A DNA stretch of 64,000 nt from the NCBI GenBank assembly GCA_964563545.1, contig CAZLXB010000004.1:52301-116300 (forward strand), in the 5' to 3' direction. The position numbers and the translations under genes were made by a program. A model generated the notes under the pieces. The model did not search any database, was not told the DNA's origin, and was given only the letters and a program-made list of their open reading frames with translations. Of this stretch, positions 8,252 through 15,381 are shown one piece after another. The first letter of the stretch is position 1. The number at the start of each line of letters is the position of its first letter. The DNA is from Casp-actino8 sp964563545. GTDB lineage: Bacteria; Actinomycetota; Acidimicrobiia; Acidimicrobiales; Ilumatobacteraceae.

Positions 8252-8755
8252 CTACGACGCGCGGGCCAGATCGAGGTACGGCTTCCACGCCTCGGGCACC
8301 CGACCCACCGAGACCGTGACCCACGCGAGTTCCCGCGGCGCCTTGGGCGGACGGGCCAATTTCATGCCCGCTTCGTCAGGAGTTCGATCACGCTTGTCGA
8401 GGTTGCAACGGCGACAGGCCGCGGCGACGTTCTCCCAGATGTGCAGTCCGCCCCGAGAACGGGGAAGCACGTGATCGATCGAGTCCGCCAACCCTCCGCA
8501 GTACTGACAGCGGTGCTCGTCACGGGCAAAGACGGCCCGGCGCGAGAGCGATGTCCGACGGTGATAGGGAACCTTCACGACGTAGCGAAGACGGATGACC
8601 ACCGGATTGGGCAACGACGTAGATGCTGATCGGAGGAGCGTGCCGTCGTGCTCGATGACATCGGCTTTGTCGGAGAGAACGAGACAGGCCGCCCGACGGG
8701 CCGGAACGACGCTCAGCGGCTCGTAGGTCGCATTGAGAACGAGCGCGCTCCTCAT
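8252..8755 (-). CDS. HNH endonuclease family protein
   Basis: Protein of 167 residues with a compact HNH domain: CQYCGG (about 83-88), SIDHVLPRSRGG (about 92-103), a conserved W and N, and CRRCNLDK closing the zinc site. The N-terminus (ALVLNATYEPLSVV) is typical of a conserved actinobacterial HNH family found outside restriction systems and mobile elements. Such proteins are predicted nicking or repair nucleases, but their role is mostly unknown. No methylase, intein or phage gene is nearby, so this is a housekeeping-type member. It is followed 16 bases later by the lipoate-ligase-like gene on the same strand. Confidence 0.8.
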   Translation of the reverse strand: MRSALVLNATYEPLSVVPARRAACLVLSDKADVIEHDGTLLRSASTSLPNPVVIRLRYVVKVPYHRRTSLSRRAVFARDEHRCQYCGGLADSIDHVLPRSRGGLHIWENVAAACRRCNLDKRDRTPDEAGMKLARPPKAPRELAWVTVSVGRVPEAWKPYLDLARAS

Positions 8756-8764
8756 GGTGTCACC

Positions 8765-9037
8765 TCACCCGTCGCCGGGTGCGCCTCGTTCCCATGTACG
8801 AATCCACTGAAGGTATTTCAGCACATCCTGCGGAGCGAACAGCGCCGTTTCGGAGCCGTAGTACGCCTCCTTGCGGAATCGGACGTAGTCGGCCGACGGC
8901 AGCGGGACGAATGGGGGGCGACTCCACCATCGACTCGGAACGAGACGCACGTAGGCGGTGATCGCGGCGCGCCAGAGGACCGGTCGGACGAGAACGGCGA
9001 GCAGAACGGCCACCCCCGATCGAAGTCGACGGATCAT
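8765..9037 (-). CDS. Small conserved hypothetical protein
   Basis: Protein of 90 residues that I do not recognise. It has a moderately hydrophobic N-terminal segment (about 8-30) flanked by arginines, then a polar region with aromatic residues (YVRFRKEAYYG) and a tryptophan near the end. Its ATG overlaps the stop of the upstream acyl-CoA dehydrogenase as ATGA, which supports real translation and shared expression. It could be a peripheral or single-span membrane protein. No function is proposed. Confidence 0.65.
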   Translation of the reverse strand: MIRRLRSGVAVLLAVLVRPVLWRAAITAYVRLVPSRWWSRPPFVPLPSADYVRFRKEAYYGSETALFAPQDVLKYLQWIRTWERGAPGDG

Positions 9038-10248
9038 CGGGGCTCCTTGGGCAGTCCGAGCACCATCTCACCGATGATGTTCGACTGGATCTGCGACGAG
9101 CCGGCGTAAATGGTTCCGGCGCGGGCGTTCAGGAACGAACCCACCCAACTCGACGAACTGTTGGGCGCCGACCGGTCGTCGGGCTGGAACGCGTTGCTCG
9201 GGAGTCGTCCGGTCGGGCACAGTGCCGCCGCGCCGAGGATCTCGAGAGACAGTTCGGTCACCTCCTTGTGGTACTCGCTCCAGTAGCGCTTGAAGATGCC
9301 CCCGTCGGGTCCGGGGTGGTGTCCGGCGAGGAACTTGGTCAGGGTCCGCAGACCGAGGAATCGCATCACCTGAACCTTGCTGTACGCCCAGGCGAGTCGC
9401 TGTCGGACGCGCGGATCGTCGGCCACACCGCACTCCTTGGCGAGCATCAGCAAGCGGTCGATCTCGGCTTGGAACCGCACCGGGACCGTCGCCGCTCCCT
9501 CACCGCGTTCGTAGCCGAGCAAGGTCATCGCCACCGCCCAACCGTTGTTCACCCCGCCGACGACGTTGTCCTTCGGACAGACCGCATCGGTGTAGAAGAC
9601 CTCGTTGAATTCGCTCTCGCCACTGATCATCTTGATCGGACGGACTTCGATGCCGGGTTGTCGCATGTCGACCAACAGGAACGAGATCCCCTTGTGTTTG
9701 GGAGCGTCGGGGTCGGTGCGGGCAAGTGTGAAGATGTGGTCCGCGAGGTGACCAGCCGAGGTCCAGATCTTCTGACCGTTCAGAACCCACTGGTCCCCGT
9801 CGAGGCCGGCGCGCAAAGCGAGGCTCCCGAGATCGCTACCGGCATTGGGCTCGCTGTAGCCCTGACACCACACGTCATCGTTGGCAAGGATGCGCGGCAA
9901 GTAGTACTTCTTCTGCTCCTCGGTCCCCCATCGCAACAGCGTGTTGCCGAGCATCGTGATTCCAAAGCCATCGTTGGGCCCGCCGGTGGGAACACCCGCC
10001 CGGGCGAATTCCTCGGCAAGGATGACCTGTTCGAGGGCCGACAGGCCACCGCCGCCGTACTCGGCCGGCCAACCTGGTGCGAGGAAGCGTTCCGCGTGGA
10101 GAACCTTGCGCCATTCCATGACCCATTCCCGAACTTCGTCGCCCTCGAGTCGACCGATTCCGGGAAAATCCTGAGGGAGGGCGCGGGTGAGGAAGTCCTT
10201 GACCTGGCGACGAAACGCTTCGGCCTCTTCGGTGTAAGTGGGGTTCAC
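9034..10248 (-). CDS. Acyl-CoA dehydrogenase family protein
   Basis: FAD-dependent acyl-CoA dehydrogenase (404 residues, usual length), expected to oxidise an acyl-CoA to the 2-enoyl-CoA. It shows the flavin-binding QGYSEPNAGSDLGSL (about 134-148), WVLNGQKIWTS (about 157-167) and the C-terminal IYAGSSQIQSNIIGE, all family signatures. Substrate cannot be read from the sequence; related actinobacterial paralogues act on fatty acyl, branched-chain or steroid side-chain CoA esters. It starts with GTG at 10248, six bases after a TAGGTT hexamer, suggesting a leaderless transcript. The TAG of that hexamer is the stop codon of the upstream ROK kinase gene. Confidence 0.9.
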   Translation of the reverse strand: MNPTYTEEAEAFRRQVKDFLTRALPQDFPGIGRLEGDEVREWVMEWRKVLHAERFLAPGWPAEYGGGGLSALEQVILAEEFARAGVPTGGPNDGFGITMLGNTLLRWGTEEQKKYYLPRILANDDVWCQGYSEPNAGSDLGSLALRAGLDGDQWVLNGQKIWTSAGHLADHIFTLARTDPDAPKHKGISFLLVDMRQPGIEVRPIKMISGESEFNEVFYTDAVCPKDNVVGGVNNGWAVAMTLLGYERGEGAATVPVRFQAEIDRLLMLAKECGVADDPRVRQRLAWAYSKVQVMRFLGLRTLTKFLAGHHPGPDGGIFKRYWSEYHKEVTELSLEILGAAALCPTGRLPSNAFQPDDRSAPNSSSSWVGSFLNARAGTIYAGSSQIQSNIIGEMVLGLPKEPR

Positions 10249-10254
10249 GGGACG

Positions 10255-10260
10255 AACCTA
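10255..10260 (-). promoter_or_regulatory. -10 element for the acyl-CoA dehydrogenase (leaderless)
   Basis: TAGGTT on the minus strand, exactly 6 bases before GTG 10248. The first three bases are also the stop codon of the upstream ROK kinase. Spacing predicts transcription starting at or next to the start codon. No -35 hexamer is obvious. Confidence 0.55.
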
Positions 10261-11157
10261 GTCGCCGAGAACCGCGCCGATCCCCGACCACGCGAGGGCG
10301 GCGGCACCGACAAGACCCGATCGATCGCCGAGCGCGGCCGGGACGATCGTGAAACCTTTCGTGAACGAGAGTCGTGACCGTTCGGCGAACTCCCGCCGCG
10401 CGGCTTCGTGGAACTGGTCTCCCCATCCGAGGCCGATCCCGCCTCCGATCACGGCCATCTCGATACTCGTGAGCGCGGCCACCGAAGCCAGGGCTCGCCC
10501 GAGGTAGGTCCCGTTGCGGAGAACGAGTGCGTTCTTCGTGTAGCGCGCCTCCTGCCCCGTCTCCTCGAGCAACGCCACGCCGGACGCGTAAGCCTCGAGA
10601 CACCCGCGCCCACCGCAACGGCACTCTCGCCCCTCGGGCTCGACGATCACGTGCCCGATGTGACCGGCATTGGTCGAATCGCCCTGCAGTAGGTGTCCAT
10701 CGATCACCAGCCCGCCTCCGACTCCGGTGCCGATGATCACGCCCACGAAATCACGACGTCCCCGGGCCGCACCGAGCCAACCCTCACCCAGCGCGAAAGC
10801 CTTGGCATCGTTGTCGACGAACACGTCGACTCCAAGAAGTTCGGCGAGCGCTGAGGCCAGTGGAAAATCACGCCAGGCGGGAATGTGCAACGGGGAAACC
10901 GTCGTGCCCCCCGGTGCCATCGGACCACCGCATCCGGCTCCACATGCGACGATCTCGATGTCGGGCGCGGCGGCGCGGATGCGGTTCAGAAGGCTGGCCA
11001 CGGCCGTCCACGGATCACGACTCGGCGTGGAGATGCGATCTCGAACGACGATCGATCCGTTCTCGAGAACGACCGCCGCGGCCAACTTCGTGCCGCCGAT
11101 GTCGACGGCGACGACTCCTCGTTGGCGGGGAAGTTCAGTCGGGGCGACGGGCGACAC
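10258..11157 (-). CDS. ROK family sugar kinase (glucokinase-like)
   Basis: Cytoplasmic ROK kinase (299 residues). It has the ATP-binding DIGGTK near residue 19, FVDNDAKAFALGE with the catalytic Asp (about 117-129), IGTGVGGGLV (phosphate loop) and the ROK zinc site GHIGH then CRCGGRGCLEAYASG with its Cys triad. This pattern is typical of glucokinases and N-acetylmannosamine kinases; no helix-turn-helix precedes it, so it is an enzyme rather than a ROK repressor. The GTG start overlaps the 3' end of the DUF3040 gene by 23 bases. A second ROK kinase lies at 22209-23159. Confidence 0.88.
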   Translation of the reverse strand: MSPVAPTELPRQRGVVAVDIGGTKLAAAVVLENGSIVVRDRISTPSRDPWTAVASLLNRIRAAAPDIEIVACGAGCGGPMAPGGTTVSPLHIPAWRDFPLASALAELLGVDVFVDNDAKAFALGEGWLGAARGRRDFVGVIIGTGVGGGLVIDGHLLQGDSTNAGHIGHVIVEPEGRECRCGGRGCLEAYASGVALLEETGQEARYTKNALVLRNGTYLGRALASVAALTSIEMAVIGGGIGLGWGDQFHEAARREFAERSRLSFTKGFTIVPAALGDRSGLVGAAALAWSGIGAVLGD

Positions 11158-11470
11158 CCGCGCGCGCCTTGCGAATCGCCCCGGCGACGTCCTGGATTCC
11201 CGCGCGACCGATGGCGCGGGCGTTTCGCTCGATGACCGCGAGGAGAACGAGCATGCCGACGAACACGACGAAGGCGGCCACGAAATGCACCTGCAGAGCG
11301 ACGACGAGCAGGGCGAGACTCACGATCAACCCAAGGATCGACCAGCGGACCGTCCGAACGGAATGCTGATACAAACCCGAGGGTGACACCGCCTTCGCGA
11401 AGTCGGAGTCGTTCTGCAACTCGGCTTCGATCTGACGCAGGATTCTCTGTTCGTCATCGGAAAGACTCAT
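11135..11470 (-). CDS. DUF3040 membrane protein
   Basis: Small protein of 111 residues with the DUF3040 signature at its start (MSLSDDEQRILRQIEAEL), a family largely restricted to Actinobacteria and of unknown function. Two adjacent hydrophobic segments (about 43-62 and 64-80) form a hairpin membrane anchor, followed by a basic cytoplasmic tail. The ATG at 11470 has a good GAGGAG ribosome binding site; longer in-frame extensions are unsupported. It overlaps the ROK kinase start by 23 bases, so the two are co-transcribed. Confidence 0.8.
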   Translation of the reverse strand: MSLSDDEQRILRQIEAELQNDSDFAKAVSPSGLYQHSVRTVRWSILGLIVSLALLVVALQVHFVAAFVVFVGMLVLLAVIERNARAIGRAGIQDVAGAIRKARAGVARRPD

Positions 11471-11547
11471 CGACCTCACTCCTCTCCCGCCATTGTCCCA
11501 GAGAACTCGCCCGAGGGCAACGCGTCGAGGGCATTGCATCGAGTCGC

Positions 11548-12816
11548 TTAGTCCTCGGATCCGGGCTCGGTCTCCGCGTTCGGGCCCCACGGACTCGTGC
11601 GAGCTCTCCGCACCGAGCCGGCCGGAGTGATCGCGTCGTGGCCGAATCGGTCCCGGATCGCGTCCACGGCCCGACTCGCCGGTGACCATTTCCGATCCAC
11701 GGCCGAAACGTCCGGGCCGGCTTCGTCGGGCGAATCGAAAAGTGACATCTGCTCGACCGGTTCCACGAAATTGGCCACGCTGACCCCCACCAAGCGGACT
11801 CCGATGGCCGGATCGAACGACGACATCGCCGAGGTGAGGGCGGCAACGAGCGCCGGCGCCGTGGTCATGGGTGCTTCCGGCGTCACGGAACGAGTGATCG
11901 TCTCGAAAGATGAGAATCGGATCTTCAACATCACCGTGCGCGCCGCCCAGCCGTGCCGACGTAGTCGGGACGCCACGAGATCGCTGAGACGCACCACCTC
12001 GGCCCGGATCTCCTCGACGCTGTGGAGATCGCGAGTGAACGTCTCCTCCTGTCCGATCGATTTGGCCTCACGCTCGGGAACGACGGCCCGATCGTCGTGG
12101 CCGCGCGAGAGTTCGAGCAGGTGGGTGCCGTGCGCCCGGCCGATCGATCGCAGAACGACGTCGTCGGGAAGTGCGGCCAGATCACCGACGGTGTGAACGG
12201 CGAGTCGCTCGAGCTTGCGAAGCGTTGCCGGACCGACTCCCCAGAGGGCCGAGACCGGCAACGGATGGAGAAAGTCCAACTCGCGGCCCGGCTCCACGAC
12301 GAGAACTCCTGGTCCGGCCTCGACTCCCCGCGGGGTCAGCCGCGGTTTGGCCGCTTTGGAAGCGAGCTTGGCGATGAACTTCGTGGCCGCGACGCCCACC
12401 GAGCACGGAAGATCGAGCCGCTCACGTATCTCGTTGCGTATCCGGGCACCGATATCGGCACCGTCACCGAAGAGACGCACCGCACCGGTGACGTCGAGGA
12501 AGGCCTCGTCGAGAGCGATCGGTTCGACGAGTGGCGTGATCGCGCCGAAGATCTCGTGTACCTCGCGACTGACTTGGGCGTAGTGAGCGTGGTCGCCGGG
12601 AAGGAAGACGGCTTGTGGGCACAACCGCTTGGCCTGCGAAGACGCCATGGCCGAAAACACCCCATACCGGCGGGCTTCGTAATTCGCCGCCGCCACGACT
12701 CCTCGTGCACCCGAGCCACCGACCACCACCGGACGCCCGGCGAGTTCCGGGTGTCGCCGCATCTCCACCGACACGTAGAACGCATCCATGTCGACATGAA
12801 GGATCGTTCGACTCAT
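11548..12816 (-). CDS. dinB: DNA polymerase IV (Y-family translesion polymerase)
   Basis: Y-family DNA polymerase (422 residues) that copies past damaged bases. Catalytic motifs are intact: HVDMDAFYVSVE at the start (metal-binding Asp, steric-gate Tyr/Phe region), ALDEAFLDVTG (paired Asp-Glu) and the helix-hairpin-helix region WGVGPATLRKLERL. A little-finger domain follows (residues about 245-345). The C-terminal tail of about 60 residues is longer than in E. coli DinB and lacks a clear QL(S/D)LF-type clamp motif, although MSLFDSPDE resembles one. The start overlaps the stop of the upstream mannosyltransferase-like gene by 4 bases. No LexA-type operator could be identified. Confidence 0.93.
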   Translation of the reverse strand: MSRTILHVDMDAFYVSVEMRRHPELAGRPVVVGGSGARGVVAAANYEARRYGVFSAMASSQAKRLCPQAVFLPGDHAHYAQVSREVHEIFGAITPLVEPIALDEAFLDVTGAVRLFGDGADIGARIRNEIRERLDLPCSVGVAATKFIAKLASKAAKPRLTPRGVEAGPGVLVVEPGRELDFLHPLPVSALWGVGPATLRKLERLAVHTVGDLAALPDDVVLRSIGRAHGTHLLELSRGHDDRAVVPEREAKSIGQEETFTRDLHSVEEIRAEVVRLSDLVASRLRRHGWAARTVMLKIRFSSFETITRSVTPEAPMTTAPALVAALTSAMSSFDPAIGVRLVGVSVANFVEPVEQMSLFDSPDEAGPDVSAVDRKWSPASRAVDAIRDRFGHDAITPAGSVRRARTSPWGPNAETEPGSED

Positions 12817-13571
12817 GACCGCCGCCGACGACCCCTCCGCCAGTCACTCCACGCCAACTTGGTGACCAGTCGAAATGCCTCACCGATGATGTGATGACTG
12901 AGTTTCGACTCTCCGCGAACTCGATCGGCAAAAACGATGGGAATCTCGACGATGCGACCATGACATCGGTTGAGACGATGAGTCATCTCGACCTGGAACC
13001 CGTACCCCTCGGCAGTCACGGTTGCAAAGTCCATTCGGCGCAACGCATCGGTCGAGTAGGCGCGATAACCGCTCGTCGAGTCGTTGACCGCGAGGCCGAG
13101 CATGCCCGCCGCGTATCGATTACCCCATCGCGACAGGAATCGGCGCAGATACGGCCAATTGACGCACGCGCCCCCGGGCACGTAGCGACTTCCGATGGAT
13201 GCATCGGCGCCGAGAGCGACGGCCGAGACGAGTTCGCGGAGATACACAGGGTCGTGCGAGAGGTCGGCGTCCATCTGCACGCAGATCACCGCTCCTTCCT
13301 CGATCGCACGTTGGAAGCCCGCTCGATAGGCGGCTCCGAGTCCCTGTTTGCCACCACGACGAAGAACCGAGATCATCGGATCGTGTCCGGCGATCCCGTC
13401 GACGATGTCAGCGGTGCCGTCAGGACTCGCGTCGTCGACCACCAGAATCCGTGCCTTTGGAAGTTCTCGCCGCACACCGACGATGAGTTCGGCAATGTTG
13501 TATGCTTCTTGGAACGTGGGCACGACGACGCACGCGCCACCTCCGTCCGTGCCGACATCCACCGCGCCCAC
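12813..13571 (-). CDS. Polyprenol-phosphate mannosyltransferase-like GT2 glycosyltransferase
   Basis: GT2 glycosyltransferase (252 residues) of the dolichol/polyprenol-phosphate mannose synthase type. It shows VVVPTFQEAYNI (nucleotide site), VVDDASPDGTAD, the metal-binding DADLSHDP (DxD, about 108-115) and GSRYVPGG. It probably transfers mannose or another sugar from a nucleotide donor to a polyprenyl phosphate, feeding lipomannan or protein glycosylation. It has no C-terminal membrane domain, so it is the soluble Dpm1 type. The GTG start lies 6 bases after a TAGGCT hexamer, and the promoter overlaps that of the divergent gene at 13594. Confidence 0.85.
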   Translation of the reverse strand: MGAVDVGTDGGGACVVVPTFQEAYNIAELIVGVRRELPKARILVVDDASPDGTADIVDGIAGHDPMISVLRRGGKQGLGAAYRAGFQRAIEEGAVICVQMDADLSHDPVYLRELVSAVALGADASIGSRYVPGGACVNWPYLRRFLSRWGNRYAAGMLGLAVNDSTSGYRAYSTDALRRMDFATVTAEGYGFQVEMTHRLNRCHGRIVEIPIVFADRVRGESKLSHHIIGEAFRLVTKLAWSDWRRGRRRRS

Positions 13572-13577
13572 GCAGCG

Positions 13578-13587
13578 AGCCTACGAT
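13578..13587. promoter_or_regulatory. Overlapping back-to-back -10 elements of a divergent leaderless pair
   Basis: In a 22-base gap, TACGAT (13582-13587, plus) sits 6 bases before GTG 13594, and TAGGCT (13578-13583, minus) sits 6 bases before GTG 13571. The two hexamers share the central TA. Both genes would be transcribed from their start codons, and polymerase could bind in only one direction at a time. Confidence 0.6.
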
Positions 13588-13593
13588 GAACCC

Positions 13594-13851
13594 GTGAGCA
13601 GCGAGCGTCCCCTCTCGGCCCTTCCCTCGCCGTTGGCGCGGGGTCTCGCTTTCGTGGCGATCCTGATCGGCGGTCTCGCCGGAGGACTCATCGGATACGC
13701 ATTGGTCGACATTCAGTACGACGGCACGGCCGAATGGCCGCTCGGCCTCGGAATCCTCGTTGGGTCGCTCGCATCCGCCGCCGGCACCGCCATCGTCGCC
13801 ATTCTCGTTCTGAGAGCCATCGGTGAGTGGCGGAGCATCGACGACCGATGA
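13594..13851 (+). CDS. Small two-span membrane protein
   Basis: Protein of 85 residues, not recognised. It has two hydrophobic segments (about 16-38 and 50-72), separated by a short loop with DIQYDGTAEWP, and Gly/Ala-rich helices that suggest close packing. The GTG at 13594 is favoured because a TACGAT -10 hexamer lies 6 bases upstream and because an earlier start would run into the divergent gene. Its stop overlaps the next gene's ATG as ATGA, so it is coupled to the inositol-monophosphatase-like gene. No function is proposed. Confidence 0.7.
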   Translation: MSSERPLSALPSPLARGLAFVAILIGGLAGGLIGYALVDIQYDGTAEWPLGLGILVGSLASAAGTAIVAILVLRAIGEWRSIDDR

Positions 13852-14627
13852 ACTCCGACCCGATCGGGCTCATGAACCTCGCCGCACGGATCGCCCGTCG
13901 AGCCGGTGATCTCGTGATCGAAGGTCGGCGCCATGGCAACCTCGCGGCCGATACCAAATCGTCGGCCACCGACATGGTCACGAAGTGGGACCGGATCAGC
14001 GAGGCGACCATCGTCGAAGCCCTGCGCACGAACCGCCCCGACGACGGCATCGTCGGCGAGGAAGGGACCGATGTCTCCTCCCGGTCGGGCGTGTCGTGGC
14101 TCATCGACCCGATCGACGGAACCACCAACTTCCTCTACGGATTGAGCGGTTACGCGGTCTCGATCGCCGCCGTCGACGAGAAGGGTTCGTTGGCCGGCGT
14201 TGTGTATCTGCCGGCCACGCGCGAACTCTTCGCCGCCGCCCGAGGACACGGATCGTGGCTCGGCGGTCGTCGGCTGACCTGCTCCAACCAGAGCGATCCG
14301 TCCACCGCTCTCATCGGTACCGGCTTCTCATATGCCGCGAACAGTCGCGCCGCACAAGGTGAACGGATCGCTCGACTGCTACCCCGCGTCCGCGACATCC
14401 GACGATTGGGCGCGGCCGCCCCCGACCTGTGCTTCGTCGCCGATGGTCGCATCGATGCCTATTTCGAGGAGAACCTCTCTCCGTGGGACCTCGCCGCCGG
14501 CATCCTCGTGGCGACCGAGGCCGGCGCGATCGCCTCCGACTTCTCGGGCGGACCGCCTCGACCCGCCGAAGTTCTCGTGGCCGCGCCGTCGTTGCATGCG
14601 CACCTCGTCCGACTCCTCTCCGACTGA
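13848..14627 (+). CDS. Inositol monophosphatase family protein
   Basis: Mg-dependent sugar phosphatase of the IMPase/FIG superfamily (259 residues). The metal and phosphate site is complete: GEEG (about 71-74), WLIDPIDGTTNF (about 84-95) and the C-terminal WDLAAG. Members dephosphorylate inositol 1-phosphate, histidinol phosphate or fructose 1,6-bisphosphate. In an actinobacterium, inositol production for phosphatidylinositol or mycothiol, or the histidinol-phosphatase (HisN) role, are all possible and cannot be separated here. The ATG at 13848 is coupled to the upstream membrane protein (ATGA); an upstream in-frame start at 13827 would overlap more and is less likely. Confidence 0.87.
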   Translation: MNSDPIGLMNLAARIARRAGDLVIEGRRHGNLAADTKSSATDMVTKWDRISEATIVEALRTNRPDDGIVGEEGTDVSSRSGVSWLIDPIDGTTNFLYGLSGYAVSIAAVDEKGSLAGVVYLPATRELFAAARGHGSWLGGRRLTCSNQSDPSTALIGTGFSYAANSRAAQGERIARLLPRVRDIRRLGAAAPDLCFVADGRIDAYFEENLSPWDLAAGILVATEAGAIASDFSGGPPRPAEVLVAAPSLHAHLVRLLSD

Positions 14628-14686
14628 ACACCCACCCGAAGCGGACCGATCTCGACGGAACGCCGACGGGAGTCACCGTTTTCGGG

Positions 14687-14692
14687 CAACAT
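14687..14692 (+). promoter_or_regulatory. Probable -10 element for the response regulator gene
   Basis: CAACAT, 6 bases before GTG 14699. It fits the leaderless spacing seen elsewhere in the window but lacks the first T of TAnnnT, so it is weaker support. Confidence 0.35.
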
Positions 14693-14698
14693 GGAGAC

Positions 14699-15379
14699 GT
14701 GGGCACACGAATCCTGACCGTCGAGGACGACGAACGCATTCGTTCCGCCGTCAAGCTCGCCCTGGAGGACGAAGGCTGGACGGTCGACGAAGCGGCGAGC
14801 GGCGAGGAGGCGGTCGTCCTCTTCCAGCGCCAACCGTCCGACGTGGTGTTGATCGACATCATGCTTCCGGGTATCGACGGCTTCGAATTGTGCCGAACGA
14901 TTCGCCGCACGAGCGATGTGCCGATCGTGATGGTCACGGCGCGTGCCGACACTCATGACGTCGTGGCTGGACTCGAGGCTGGTGCCGATGACTATCTCAC
15001 CAAACCATTCGCACCCAAGGAGCTCTCGGCTCGAATCCGCGCACTGTTGCGGCGCGCCCGACCCTCCTCACCCGGCAATGCCCGCTTGGTGTTCGGCGAC
15101 CTCGAAATCGTTCCCGACGAAGGCAAGGTTCTGCGCGCCGGCGAGGAACTCCACCTCACCAAGACCGAGTTCCGCCTGCTGTGCGAATTGGCGCAGGTTC
15201 CCGGCCGGGTCTACAGCCGCGAGCACCTTCTCGACCACGTGTGGGGCTACGACTACTTCGGTGACGGCCGCCTGGTCGATGTCCACGTTCGGCGCCTACG
15301 AACCAAAGTCGAAAGCGATCCGGCCAATCCGCGGCATGTGGTGACGGTTCGCGGTCTCGGCTACCGACTCCAGTCCTGA
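14699..15379 (+). CDS. OmpR/PhoB-family response regulator (MtrA-like)
   Basis: Transcription factor of 226 residues. The receiver domain (1-120) has the acidic pair ED-D at 9-11, phospho-acceptor Asp53 in LIDIMLPG, Thr in MVTARAD and Lys in LTKPF. The C-terminal winged-helix domain (about 130-225) has LTKTEFRLL and RVYSREHLLDHVWGYD, typical of the PhoB/OmpR effector. Together with the following histidine kinase and GerMN lipoprotein it copies the MtrA-MtrB-LpqB arrangement of Actinobacteria, which senses envelope or division status. The GTG start at 14699 gives a clean receiver N-terminus; longer frames run back into the phosphatase gene. Confidence 0.9.
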   Translation: MGTRILTVEDDERIRSAVKLALEDEGWTVDEAASGEEAVVLFQRQPSDVVLIDIMLPGIDGFELCRTIRRTSDVPIVMVTARADTHDVVAGLEAGADDYLTKPFAPKELSARIRALLRRARPSSPGNARLVFGDLEIVPDEGKVLRAGEELHLTKTEFRLLCELAQVPGRVYSREHLLDHVWGYDYFGDGRLVDVHVRRLRTKVESDPANPRHVVTVRGLGYRLQS

Positions 15380-15381
15380 AT

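Noticed and set aside
8252..8755. Restriction or homing endonuclease
   Set aside because: No methylase, specificity subunit, intein or intron features nearby; the family is a housekeeping HNH type.
10258..11157. ROK-family transcriptional repressor
   Set aside because: No N-terminal helix-turn-helix; the protein begins at the ATP-binding motif. The same applies to 22209-23159.
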